A DNA stretch of 64,000 bases from assembly GCF_041956535.1 (NCBI RefSeq), contig NW_027192210.1, forward strand, positions 442,021 to 506,020. The letters run 5' to 3'. The position numbers and the translations under genes were made by a program. Shown here one piece after another: positions 40,284 to 51,648 of this stretch. Origin of the DNA: Calcarisporiella thermophila CBS 279.70 (taxonomy: Eukaryota > Calcarisporiellomycota). Below the pieces are notes generated by a model. That model worked only from the letters and a program-made list of their open reading frames with translations, did no database searches and was not told the DNA's origin. Numbering within the stretch: position 1 is the first letter of the stretch; each line of letters starts with the position of its first letter.

Positions 40284-41290
40284 ATGGCCAATCTCTTCCA
40301 CATTATTCTCTATCACATTATACATTTTTTTTATAGTATCCATTTGTCTGTTACACGAGCATGGAGCTGGGCAACTCAATACATAAATGAACGCATAGCA
40401 AGTCCACCATCATGTCAGATAATACACCACGATCTTGCACCACTTCCTAAGAAGCCTCACCACCTAACTGTAGTGCTACCGCGACTAGAAAGTGAACAAC
40501 AGCTGGGTGATACAATAAGAGATATTGCGATGCTAGCATGTTGGTGTGTGGAAGCTCGAATCGCATTCCTTTCTATTTACGAATCAAGCGGTATATAACA
40601 TTATTATAGTATTCTATGAGCACTTGCTAATTTGTAAATTCATTTATCTACATAGGGAAAATTAAGCATGAAATTGATGCTATTACAAAAGAGATAGCAC
40701 GTTTGAAAATAAAATGGTTTGGCGAAGAGGACAAGCATCAGGTTAAAGTTGGTGCAATGAGCCTACTGAATGGTGTGAAATATGTGAATGGTTTAAAACC
40801 AACGAATGGAAAATATAGTACATTACATCAATACTCACCTGGTAAGTAAATTTCTAAAATTTCGCTGCGAAGTTATACTTACCTATATTAATAGATCTTA
40901 ATGTAATATTACTGTCCCATGAGGATGGATATCGACATGTTGTTGAAGCAACCAAGAGTATTTGCCAATCAGTTAATCATGGAGATATTGCTGAAAAAGA
41001 GATAAGCATGGAGTTGGTTGATGATAGAATAAGTGGTAAGTAACTGTTCCAGGTTTTCACTAATGTTTATCATTAATCGTACTTTTGTAGCTTCATTCTC
41101 CGAACCAAATCTAATGATTGTCCTTAGCAACACACGTTGGCCAGATCAGCCATTAAGGCTTTATGGATATCCACCTTGGCATATTCGGCTTACAGAGATT
41201 ATACATGTCGCAGCACCGCGTATCTCATATCGCGTCTTTCGCAATGCTCTCTATCGGTATGCCCGAGTAGAGCAGCGATTTGGGCGTTAA
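40284..41290 (+). CDS. NUS1: Nus1/NgBR-like subunit of cis-prenyltransferase
   Basis: Exons 40284-40590, 40656-40841, 40895-41035 and 41091-41290 encode 277 residues. The N-terminus is a hydrophobic anchor (LFHIILYHIIHFFYSIHL). The core PHHLTVVLPRL, DIAMLACWCVEARIAFLSIY, DQPLRLYGYPPWHIRLTEI and the C-terminal EQRFGR match Nus1/NgBR. The C-terminal Arg-X-Gly motif, needed for activity of the heteromer with the catalytic subunit, is present (RFG). The complex makes dehydrodolichyl diphosphate at the ER for protein glycosylation. An upstream in-frame start at 40044 would add 80 residues of non-family sequence and was rejected. Confidence 0.88.
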
Positions 41291-42094
41291 ATCAATTATA
41301 TAATATATACCAAAATTGTATAGTGGCTATTTTTTTTTTCTTTGTTTTTTCTGTGTCTAGAACGTATACTTGATTGTTATATTATATTAAATTGACTGGA
41401 TTAGATGCTTTATTTTGTTGTTCAATGATAATTTTATTCAATGTAAGAGAAGTGAGAACCTAAAAGCATGATGAAATAGTCAAAAGGTGGCTCTACTTAA
41501 AGCACTTGAAATGAAATGAAATATTGCACAAATGTCTGAACATGCAGTAGCTCTTGTATCTTGCAGGTAATGCAATTCGAGCTTTTTTATTTTTTTTTTT
41601 TGTATCGAGCCAAAATCTAGCCAAATATTTGGGGTTAAGAACTCTATCACCACTGAATATTTCAGCGGGGAAGAACTCAAATTCTGCAGCTGAAGGGTTC
41701 TTGTGCCTGCACTGATGTCAAAATGAAGCTATTTGCTTTCCTTTCTAGCACTTTCATTTTTCCTTTGACCACTAGCGGTAAAGGGGAACCAAGACGTCAA
41801 CTAATAATGGCTTGATGCTGCAAGCCTGGATCAGCGACTGCCAATGGCCGTCAGCGATGTTTGAAGAGTTAGTGTTGAGGCCTCGTTTTTTTAGTTCGCC
41901 TTTCAGGATAAAAATAAAAGTGGAGAAGGGGGATATGCCCAACTCTCTTATTCTACTATTCCGTCTCTACTTGTCTTTTTTAATGCGCAAGCTTTTCCAG
42001 TAGTTGTATCCTTTCCTTCATATACCATTCTTTCATAGCATTGCATTTAGTATTTATTCTCTCGCATTCAAGCATATTATTTAATATTTATTTT
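41291..42094. other. AT-rich intergenic region
   Basis: No gene recognised; T-rich tracts near 41330 and 41590. It probably holds the promoter of the next plus-strand gene. Confidence 0.45.
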
Positions 42095-43102
42095 ATGGAA
42101 CGACAGGAGGATGAAAGTCGTTCTCCTCGTAGCGCTTTTTCGACCACGTCTTCTAGTGCAAGCAGTGCGGAGCGTAGGCGTAGCTTCGGTAGGTGTTAAT
42201 TCTATTAGGTACCACTAATTCATTTCAATAGAATCTTGAATTAGATTTCCACCTCCCGAGCCGTTATTCGCTCCCACCATCAACAAGCTCCCCAAGCACA
42301 GAACACCAATGGTGTCCTCTTGATAGGAGACACTTGCTCGCACTCCCCGACGGAAGTAAGCGTTGATAATTTTCTCGGATAATTACAACAGCCCTAGGCC
42401 ATAACTCCATATGACATAGCTTATTTCTCCATTGACGTTGAACCTTCTATCTTTACACTTCCAATGTTCCGAGCAATGCGCAACAGAATTCTTGAGCTAG
42501 AACACGTGCTCGACTTACCACGTCGTGACACGATCATTGAAAGACTGCATGCGGGCAACAGAGGCAGTGGCATTTCTTCAACCATCCATCAACCCTCGGC
42601 CACTCTTAATACATCTACTTTTATGAAAGAATCGTCTTCTCCACCGACACCTGAGATGACATGGTTTGTGGAACAGCCGGGGCCTCCGGGGAGTCCTCGA
42701 GGGCATCAGCAGCAAAATTCTAGTGGCACTCCTCTGAGCAGAGTGTATTTCACTAGATTTGCACCCTATAATTCTCCAATAATAAGGGGAAAGCAAGTAA
42801 GACAATTTTAATTCAACTGTTATCGGAAATATATTAGAACGGCTTAAATCACATAGAGAACACAGTATCAAACACGACACGCGCGTACCTCCTCTTCCTC
42901 TTCTATTGAACTTTCGCCCAAAGCACGCACAGATGTGAAATCCCCGGACCGCCCCACTAAACTACCAAAGCCATTTGATGAAACATTAATTATGCATCCA
43001 CCACTTGTAGAAGAGGAGGAGGAAGGAGAAGAGCGATCGCAGCGTCCAAGACTCTTTCCGCCTCCTCCCCCCTGGGAGCCTGGTGATAAGCATCCCCTCT
43101 AA
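42095..43102 (+). CDS. Unrecognised intron-containing gene, disordered Ser/Pro-rich protein
   Basis: Four exons (42095-42188, 42245-42355, 42420-42796, 42857-43102) with canonical introns join in phase to 275 residues. The protein is mostly low-complexity: an N-terminal Ser/Arg block, a middle with one predicted helix (FRAMRNRILELEHVLDLPRR), a Gln/Pro stretch, and an acidic run (VEEEEEGEERSQRPR) before a proline-rich end (LFPPPPPWEPG). It has no signal peptide or membrane segment. The consistent splicing argues that it is a real gene. I recognise no family and assign no function. Confidence 0.65.
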
Positions 43103-44102
43103 ATGCCAAATGATATAATATTTAGGATAATTTTTATCATAGAGTTTTAATCTTCCTCCCTCTAATTTTACATGTTTAACACTAATATCTGCTATTTTCC
43201 TTATTTTTTTTCCGGCGATTGCCTTTTCTCTAGATAAGATTTTTAACTAATTACCCCATTAATGAGCTTTCTTTTCGAATATATTTGCTTTTAAGATCGC
43301 ACTCAATGCCAAAATGATTTGAACATTGTCTTTATTTTCTGGTAGTGTGTTGTTTTTGCCCTTAATTAGATTCGATCCAGAATAAATCTCCAAAATGCGG
43401 TCGATCAGTTATTTATTTCATAATTTTGATTAGCTTTTCTACGGAATTTAGGGAGCTTCAGCTTGCTGAAGTTTTATTAATATATGATATAAGTTAAATG
43501 CTAGGTTGTCTGCATATATTCGCACACGTTCTCAATTTAATTTTCTTTATGCATAAAATTACTTGCTGGTCATCTTTCCGTCAGTAGTGGCTTTTATTTT
43601 AGCTGAACTAAATCCAGAGTATTCGATTATTGCCAGGACTCATAGCTTAGAATGTCTTTGCATAGGTTTTCTCTGGAATATTGAAAATATTAATTGCCGT
43701 ACATAATATGGAAACTGTTCTCTATTACTTCAAAATAATCCTATAGCAAGGTTTGGAACGATAGAGTGTTCAAATATCTGATGCCAATGCAACGCAAGGT
43801 TTAATCGTATTTATCACAGAGTTTGAAAGACTATAATTTAACTCTTGTTATTGTGTAGGCAAATAGCTTATATAATACATCCAAGAAACTTTTGAGTTGG
43901 ATTGAAATTGATTAAGATTTATCTGGATTCAGGCATTGTTTTGCGATGTTATTTCCTAGCGCTTTTACTCTAACTATTTCAGTATCTTACAACATGTATT
44001 AAATATATATAAGTTCAAAGTAAGGGCATCCTTACGTTTTGATATACTCAAGAAGAAACATTAAATACAATCGACATAAAATAAAAATTGATGTAATTCT
44101 GC
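43103..44102. other. Convergent AT-rich intergenic region
   Basis: 1000 AT-rich bases between convergent genes. No gene or repeat recognised. Confidence 0.5.
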
Positions 44103-46871
44103 TCACGACAAAAGGTTTTTCAGAAAGCTTGCCAAATTTGACTGCTTTTGCTTTCCCTCAACGTGATGCACTCTCTCTAACATGCATCTGATATCAGAGA
44201 GGGTGGTTTGCTGCTGTTTTGGTTGCTGGACTGAATTTTCAGCTGGAATAGTAGCTTGGGCGACAGTAGGTATAGAGTGATGTATAGGAATAACATCTGG
44301 GCGTGAAGTAGAATGGGCCTCTTCAAAGATGGGGAATCGTGTTTCTCTTTGCCTATTATTTCGTTCAGCTGAGCTTGAATCCATTTTCTCCTCCAATTCT
44401 AGTTTTCTTTTTTTCCCAGATATTGGGTGTTCCATATTTTCTTGAACTATATCTACAGATGGCTGCCTTGTTTCGGGCTCCTGCTGCAACCAAGATTCCT
44501 GTTCTTGTTGAAAAATAACAGGTGAATTAGGCTCAGGCGTAGTGGGAAGAGGTATATGCGAGCAGGAGGGAGGAAATGTGCTGAAATGAGGAGAATGATC
44601 AGAAAGGCGTTTTTGTGATAAGTTTAATGTTGGGGATAGGGGAGACCCTATAAGAGCAGGGGGTGAGCTATGAATTGGGATTTCAGTAGGAGTGCTGCTG
44701 CGTGGTTGTTCGATTTGTGTATGAGTAGACAGTGGGGCACATTGGAGCAAAGATAAACAAGCTCTAATAAAGTGCGTAGAAATGGAATTAGTATTTCCGG
44801 CTATTTGCAGTTACATATAGCTGAAATTTAAATGCAAAGAGCTTTTCTCTTGATATTTTACCTTTTCCGACTCGGTGACTTGTGGCTCATCGTCTGCAAT
44901 CCAGCTGTCCAATTAATGTTTACAAATGGCGTTTCTTTCACCACATCAGCAGTAGATAATGGATGAGGAGAGGAAGAATTCAACTGAAGCACTTTAGAGG
45001 GGGTTTTTGGGCAGTCGTGCCTGGGTGATTCCTTGGCAACATTAATAATGTGCATTTGAGCATTGGCTGCAGTAGAGTCGAGCTGGAGATAGGGGGAAGA
45101 AGACGGTGAAACATTAATCAAATTGGGCTGTTGGTCGATAATATTGACAAGCTGCGGCCTGAGAATTATAGGACTTCGGCATGCGTAAAATCCATCGTTT
45201 CGAGTGGATACATCAACAATTAATGGTGGAGTTAATAATTGTTTGCTATCTTCCAATTCTTGTGAGCTGGAATCAGGAAATAGGTCGTTTTCGTGATTTT
45301 CTTCCATTGAATCATATTTCATAAAGTTCTTCGGAACGACTTCTATTCCTGTTTCAGCAATATGACTTGGATCTAGTGAAAGGTGCTGATTGCTCTCTAG
45401 ATTGTTCCGCGAGTTCTGTTAAACATGGTATGTTATTACCGGAATTAAATTTAATAAAAAATGCGATTGAGGCCTGTATTTAATTACTTGGATCTTATTG
45501 TGTAATGAACGCCGTTTTTGCGCGAGGGGTGACTCTGGGACGAATGGGCGAATTGAATGCGAACTTCTAGAAAGCGCAGACGAACCACGAGCAGAACGAG
45601 GTGCAGTTGAGATGTTTGCTTTGCGAGGAGTCTCGAACGTTTTTCGTATCCACCCTAAGTTATGGAAGCTCTCTAGGACTTTCTATAAACCAAAACACGT
45701 GCGCAGATTTTGAAATATACCTGGTAGGGAATTCAATATATTCAGCTGAGGTTCCGATATCTGACAGTCGCTATCTACCATTTGATCAAGTCCCTATAAG
45801 AAGGATTTTAAATTCTCAGAAAAAGCGCCAAAATTGATCATTGCCACTATCAGAAGACTTGGCTGAAAGATTATATAGGCAAAATTTACCATCCACTTTT
45901 CAAGAGGTGCTGGACGTTGGACATTTATTAAGATAGAAGCCGTGGCTGTTCCCGGAGCTTGTGTTTGGTATGGGGAATCGGATGACGCGATTGCATCATC
46001 AGAAAGTGCTTGTGAGCGCTGAAATGTACATTCAGGGAAAAAGTGAATAATTTCCACTTTTCATGATTGAAAGGTAAAAGATTACCTCTCCACTTGATTG
46101 AGTCAGAGCAGCATTTAAAAGAGTAATCCCGCCAGAGCTATTCATATCTAAATGTAGAGTATAGATAATCCTTCCGGAAATTACGAAGCTTGCTTTATAA
46201 ATCTTACTATCTTCGTTCACAACACTGTAAAATGAAAGGGAGCATATTAAGCCCTGTGGAAAACGCCTCAAATAGTCTACTTCAACTAGTACCTATGATG
46301 ATTTTGCATTTCTTTCAACCATTCGCGAATATCTGGGGCATCTTGCACAAATTTTGGATCGCCAATTATCGAACCCCCATCGCCTCCGCCATAACTGAAC
46401 CGTTCAATATGAAAATAACATTCTAACCGGGATTTATCCCCCTGAATGCATAGCCAGAATTCCTGTAAACATATAATAGCACCACGTATGGAGGTCAATG
46501 TGCGAGAGAATCTAAAATTATAGAGCAGTTTAAGATATACTGATTGAAAACACGCGAATGAGATCAAGTACTCTTTTTCAAATTTAACGGTGCACTCAGC
46601 TGAGAATGAAGCCTTGATCATGTTACGGCAGTCGGATATAATTGCTGTAATAACATGGCCGGGGCTGGCTTCCGTGCGAAAAGATAAAAACTAGTTTTTG
46701 TCGTATTTGTTATTTCATTTAATTTTCCTCATTGTAAATGCTTGAAGTTAATGAATTTTTTATTACCTGAATAATCTGTACACGACGAGGTGTAGTGATC
46801 CTTTCGTGAGTTTTGTTTCTTCTAGATATGATTTCTGTACAAATCCAAGGTTTTCTGAGCACCTTGGCCAT
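44103..46871 (-). CDS. TPP1/Tpz1-like telomere (shelterin) protein with N-terminal OB fold
   Basis: Nine exons (46871-46767, 46690-46572, 46511-46293, 46224-46086, 46018-45890, 45793-45721, 45654-45488, 45373-44862, 44763-44103) encode 707 residues. Residues 1-148 align block by block with the TPP1 OB fold: VLRKPWICTEII (human LRPWIRELI), VITAIISDCRNMIKASF, KFEKEFSRTL, RGAIICLQEFWLCIQ, CYFHIERFS and DPKFVQDAPDIREWL. The rest is long, Ser/Pro/Gln-rich and probably disordered, as in TPP1 and Tpz1, with a possible nuclear signal (GKKRKLELEEK) and a helical C-terminus (SNLASFLKNLL). TPP1 recruits telomerase and binds POT1. The match is to the OB fold only, so partner-binding regions are unproven. 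Confidence 0.7.
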
Positions 46872-46995
46872 TCCATATAAATCCTTTTGGCGGGTGGGGA
46901 ACTGAAGAACCAAAATTACCATCAAGGATTAATGAAGTGGCGCAGAGTCTTTATTAACCAAGTTTTTAACGGAAATTTTGGAAAATGAACAATAC
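46872..46995. promoter_or_regulatory. Compact bidirectional promoter, TPP1-like / SEN34
   Basis: Only 124 bases separate the two divergent start codons, so 5' UTRs and promoters must overlap or be very short. Confidence 0.6.
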
Positions 46996-47949
46996 ATGCA
47001 TCAAGACGTGGCAGCAACGAACTCTACATCTCTTTTACCTGAAAAAATACCAGTAGACGTTTTCAAGGGAAGTGGATGTGGTTTTGTATGGGATGCTGAA
47101 TGTAAGCACTCTGGTGATATATAGAGTTTAGGTTATAATCACTTCAATATATTCATATATGTTAATTTTAGCGGTTAAAACCCTCAGGGAAGAGCATCGT
47201 ATTGTTGGATCTCTCTGTGGATCTATAGCACGATTTCCACTTCAACATGTGTTTATGGGATTACCATTGCAGTTGAGTCCAGAAGAAATTACATTACTTT
47301 TTCACCGAGGTATATATTTAGGGATCTTGATTCGCTGTCACCTCTTTTGCATTTTATTTGTGCTGTAAAATTAAATTAACAAATTCTTATTCATAGGAAT
47401 AATTTCTCTTATCGATTCACATAAGAGTTACCAACCGGAGGAGGATAAAGGCGAAACGGCTACACATTCCGGATCTACCTTGACTCTACCAACCTCCTCC
47501 GTCAAGCTGCCTTATTACCGACCTCAATCTCTTCAAGAAGAGGCCACTAAAAAGATAATGGAAATTTGTGACCATAATCGCTATGTGGTGTTTGAGGTTC
47601 TTTGGTCAATGGGATATTACATAGGCCCTGGATTAAAATTTGGAGGTGACTATTTGTTATACGAAGGTAAGTGAGCAAGTTTGGCGACTCAATGTAGCCA
47701 TGAAGGAGATGCTCAAAATGAGATAGCTTATGCAAGATAGAGTGGATGTAACCATTGCTATGCTTAGGTGATCCTTTACGATATCACGCGGCGAAAATCG
47801 CGTCCGTTGTGGAATGGAATGAGGAGTTTTGCTTGAGAGAGCTAGTGGCAAGGGCACGCTTGGCCGGTGGAGCAAAGAAAACTCATTGGATGTGCGCAGG
47901 TCTAGCAGGAGATGTACATATATTTGAAATAAAATGGGCGGGATTCTAA
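46996..47949 (+). CDS. SEN34: tRNA-splicing endonuclease catalytic subunit SEN34
   Basis: Exons 46996-47101, 47172-47309, 47397-47666 and 47768-47949 encode 231 residues. The N-terminal part LREEHRIVGSLCGSIARFP, HVFMGLPLQLSPEEITLLFH is typical of Sen34. The catalytic domain has VFEVLWSMGYYIGPGLKFGG, DYLLYEGDPLRYHAAKIASV (Tyr and His of the triad, about 165-178) and GGAKKTHWMCAG (Lys, about 210), ending IKWAGF. Sen34 cuts the 3' splice site of intron-bearing tRNAs within the Sen complex. The protein is shorter than usual (about 275-310) because the linker between the domains is short. Confidence 0.9.
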
Positions 47950-48147
47950 ATCGGCTATGTGCGCGAATTCTTCTATTGCTAGTAACTTCGCTACTAAGTA
48001 TCAGCTCAACCCCAACTAGCATGAGCTAGTGGGGCCGGATCCAGGAAGGTCGATAAGTTGACGAAAGAATCTTTTCCTATGAATGGAATTTATTCTTGAA
48101 TACACAGTAGAAAATTCAATTTTACATAATACAATAATTTGTGATAT

Positions 48148-48602
48148 TCAATTGTCTTGTTCCTGTTGTCTACGCTCTTGTCTCATTGAGCGAAGCCTTT
48201 CCACCTCGGCTCGCAGATCTTCTTTTGTTTGTGGTGGTTTCTGTTATGCAAAAGTAGACTGAGGTTTAGTTTACATAGACATCACAAGATAATCCATAAT
48301 CAAAGTGAATTACATTAAGCTTATCCTGATCGGGCCATAATGTGGCCTAAGACATATTCAAAGGGAAATTATGGTTTAATAATGTTGTGCCTCAAGCTTG
48401 CCTTTATCTCATCTCCAATGGCCTACCTGTCTAACATGTTTGTCATAGAATATGGGGGCTCCAAAATAGCTCATGAAGGCGATGGGAAAGAAAACATAAA
48501 ACCCAAACTAAACAAAGCCAAAGTACAGAAATGAAGAAATGGCTTGCAATCTAATATCAGGAGCTGCCTTACCTTGAAAATCTCCAGATTTGGGCCTGCC
48601 AT
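48148..48602 (-). CDS. PET100: PET100-like cytochrome c oxidase assembly factor
   Basis: Four small exons (48602-48573, 48507-48427, 48346-48314, 48240-48148) encode 78 residues. MAGPNLEIFK, one membrane span (GFYVFFPIAFMSYFG), LWPDQDKLN and a basic/acidic helix EDLRAEVERLRSMRQERR match PET100 proteins. These are inner-membrane factors that help assemble complex IV subunits. Exons of 30 and 33 bases make the gene easy to miss with automatic tools. A mitochondrial microprotein gene starts divergently 143 bases away. Confidence 0.87.
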
Positions 48603-48745
48603 GATTTCCTCTTACTAGTATTCAATATGTTCTCGACAAAGGGTATAAATCAGGAAAAATAGAAACAGGTCACAAGCCACTGGATAGTCACATAAGTCAC
48701 CTAATACATGTTTTCACTCCAAAATTTAGTTACATCGAACCAACC
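48603..48745. promoter_or_regulatory. Compact bidirectional promoter, PET100 / UQCC6-like
   Basis: 143 bases between two divergent start codons of small mitochondrial genes; probably shared promoter. Confidence 0.55.
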
Positions 48746-48963
48746 ATGGGCAAAGTAAAAATTTTCTTTGTCCTAATGGGCGGAATGGCCTGTGGAAGTA
48801 CAGTGGTTAATCGCATCTTGAAGCCGAATATGGTCAGTATGACTCCGTCCATTGCTATTAATCTACATACCATTCTAATGCTCGATATATTGAAAAGGAG
48901 GTGTTCGTCACATCGCCAGAGCAATCTCCCAGTTCGTCAGAAAGTAGATCTGCGGAAAAATAA
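48746..48963 (+). CDS. UQCC6/Brawnin-like (DUF4516) mitochondrial microprotein
   Basis: Exon 1 48746-48832 and exon 2 48898-48963 join in phase 0 to 50 residues. A single hydrophobic helix (KIFFVLMGGMACGSTVV) is followed by NRILKPNM and a Ser/Glu-rich tail. The G-X2-VV-(N/H)-R...(K/R)P pattern right after the helix resembles UQCC6 (Brawnin), an inner-membrane microprotein needed for complex III assembly. The evidence is this short motif, the length and the topology. The head-to-head pairing with PET100 supports a respiratory role but does not prove it. Confidence 0.5.
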
Positions 48964-49209
48964 TCTCCAAAAATCCTCCTGTGGTTTTATCGTACTATAA
49001 TGAATGTATCATTGTTTGAATATACTCTTTTTTTGTTAGAGGATACGATATCTCAAATCGGCTCCGAGTTGAATGTTATTTTATTATTAACCAAATAAAC
49101 CCGAAAATCTATCAAGAAAACATTAAGCAAGGAGATATTCAGCAAGAAAGATGGGTTGAGAAAAGAAAAAGATAACAGAAAATAGTATCATCGAAGTAGT
49201 ACAACACAT

Positions 49210-51648
49210 TTATTTTTCTTTCTTAGTTTCATTTTGATCTAATTTTTCAGCACTCTGGGTATCCTCCTCCTCTCCGACTTGCCCAAATTCATTCGCCCGC
49301 GTATGATCGACTTTGTAGATCCAGCGCTGGTAGAGATACACAAAGAACACAATATCGTCGCGCAAGCATGCTAAACGATGTAGCATGGGCATCTTGATAA
49401 CAAACGCAAACAGGTCGTCTAAATAAGACTCGGTGAGTTAGCAGTAGCACACCCCAAATCGAACTAAATATGAATTACCAATGAAAGTATTGAGGGACTT
49501 GTACATGAGTGTTCGCCATGGCATGTGGGCTACCGACTTGAGCTTATAATTAATGAAGAGCTGCGGAGTCAAGGTGATGAATCCCCACGTATAAACAAAT
49601 CCAACGAGCACGCTCACGAAATAAGAGTACCAGGACTTATGGGTGTTGTATATAAGTGAATATATGGCATAGACAATCAAAAGTGGGAAGGCAATCCATG
49701 AGAGATAACGGTATGCCATCTGGTCGTACTCGCGTGTCTTTATTTCGGTTTCAGTCAACTGCTGGTTGTCAATGATCTTGAGACGCCATGGAATGAATGA
49801 GTTCTCCTTGCGCGTCACCTACACCATCGCTGAAAGGTTAGAAAGAGGACTGAGTACCACAAATGTTGTGGATACTTGCCTGGAGTCGCATTGCCTTTTT
49901 CACTTTCCAAATCTCGATCAGTAGGCCCACACCTTGGCCGATCAAAACCATCCAGCTGGTATCCTGATTATTATCGAAGAGATAGAGGAAGATAACGAGC
50001 TGGAAAAATATGTTGACGAGAAGCGTGCGAACCGAAACACCTGTAGTGTCTTTTTTATTTTTCCAAAATGCGATATCTAGTGAAATAGGACGAGCCAATA
50101 TTAATAAGGGAGGTCAGATGGATACGAAACAGTAAGGGTGCATACCGTTCTTGAATGCCAAAAACTCAAATAATGAGTGCAGCAAAGAAACAACCACCGT
50201 CACCCCAAGCAATAGCGGGTTGGTTTCCAATAGCAACCGTTTGAATTCGTCCATTTCGGCCCCTGAGGCACCGCCCAGCATTTCGGCTTGCTGAGTCATT
50301 TTGTCCTCCATGACGGAGTATAATTGGAACTTCCAGAATGAAATTGGAGAGAAGTGGATGGTAAGAGGAAGTGTCCTATGGATACAAGTGCCAAATGACC
50401 TTAATATCAACAATTTGAAGCCTATAAACTCTTTACTTACTTGACAGTATCATTAATAAGGTAAGTATGCTCTCGTAGATTCCAGAATTCATTTGGAAAA
50501 ACGATGGGGAGATAGTAGCCATTTTTACCAGACTGATCGCGGAGACCTCGCTTCTCGAGGGGGACAACTAATGGAAAAAAGTATGTGTAAATTGGATAAG
50601 GATCGCCTTTATAAATTCAACGTACATTTCAAGATCGGTGGAGGCATTTGATTATAGGCAATTGGAATACGGTCGGAAACAATATTGATAGTGAGATTTG
50701 GGTGCCAGTGGGAGACGACCGGAGACTTCTTGAATAGTTTGGATGTCAATCCTGCACTAGAGCTCTCCTGGAATAGGGAATAAATTGAGCTGGGTATACA
50801 TGAGGAATGGATGTGCTACTGAAATACCTCTTCACCGGCTACTATTTCTTTTTCATTTCCTCCCTCCGTGTCATCCCCACCAAGGAGTTTCTTGGTCTTA
50901 ATTTCTCGGCGTTTTGGAAGATACTTAGTGAGCACTTAAAAATATAAAGCAGTATAAAGCATTAGCGTAGGGACTTTTATATCAACATCAACAACACGAT
51001 AAATTACTGTGCTTCGTATATACGACCATGTTCTCATCGAACGCTGGATCTCGTGGATCATGGGGCGCCTTTTCCTGAGTCAAGAAGATGTGCGCATATA
51101 GAGTCCCGTTATTTTGGACCTTGTCAGTAGTCTCCAGTACCACACGAGCTTCCCTTTTATCATCCCAGTCACCAAGCTTGATGCCTTCCGCATGATATTT
51201 AAGGGCATCAGGTTCTGAGAGACTGCCCAAAAAGTCCTCGGCTTCGGAGATATAAACATATAAATCCATCACAGTGCTACCGGGCCAGAATGGAAGAATC
51301 GTTGCAGGGCTAGAAATGTTAGCATTGCTGATGGAACCGTTGTTTGTTAGGTTGAGCTGAGAGCCTGGAATGTCGACGGGCGGTTTAGCTAGTATATCAT
51401 AGAAGAGTCCATAAAACAGAATCATATGGAAAGAAGAGTGAGAATTACAAACCTTTGAACATATTAGAAATGAAGTAAAAGATCATTATTTGAAATAGGA
51501 CTCCACGAAGAATCTCTGACCATGATCTCTCCTGCTGAGGCTGCTGCTGTCGTTGCTGGCGCTGTTGCGGATCATTCTGCTGCTGGGTGTCATTGCTGCG
51601 CCCAGGTGGAGATGATCCTGGGTTATTCTCGTTTTCCCTAGATGACAT
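49210..51648 (-). CDS. CLPTM1-family multi-pass ER membrane protein
   Basis: Exons 51648-51453, 51388-51008, 50934-50828, 50767-50626, 50567-50441, 50375-50146, 50076-49880, 49818-49479 and 49418-49210 encode 642 residues. After a Gln-rich N-terminus come one TM (LFQIMIFYFISNMF), a large lumenal domain (PFWPGSTVMDLYVYISE, LPIVFPNEFWNLREHTYLIN), then TM segments and the strongly conserved FVYTWGFITLTPQLFINYKL and MPMLHRLACLRDDIVFFVYL. This is the CLPTM1 family (cleft lip and palate TM protein 1). The open frame continues 5' of 51648 to about 51765 without an ATG, so an upstream first exon is possible. The intron after exon 7 starts with GC, not GT. Confidence 0.88.
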
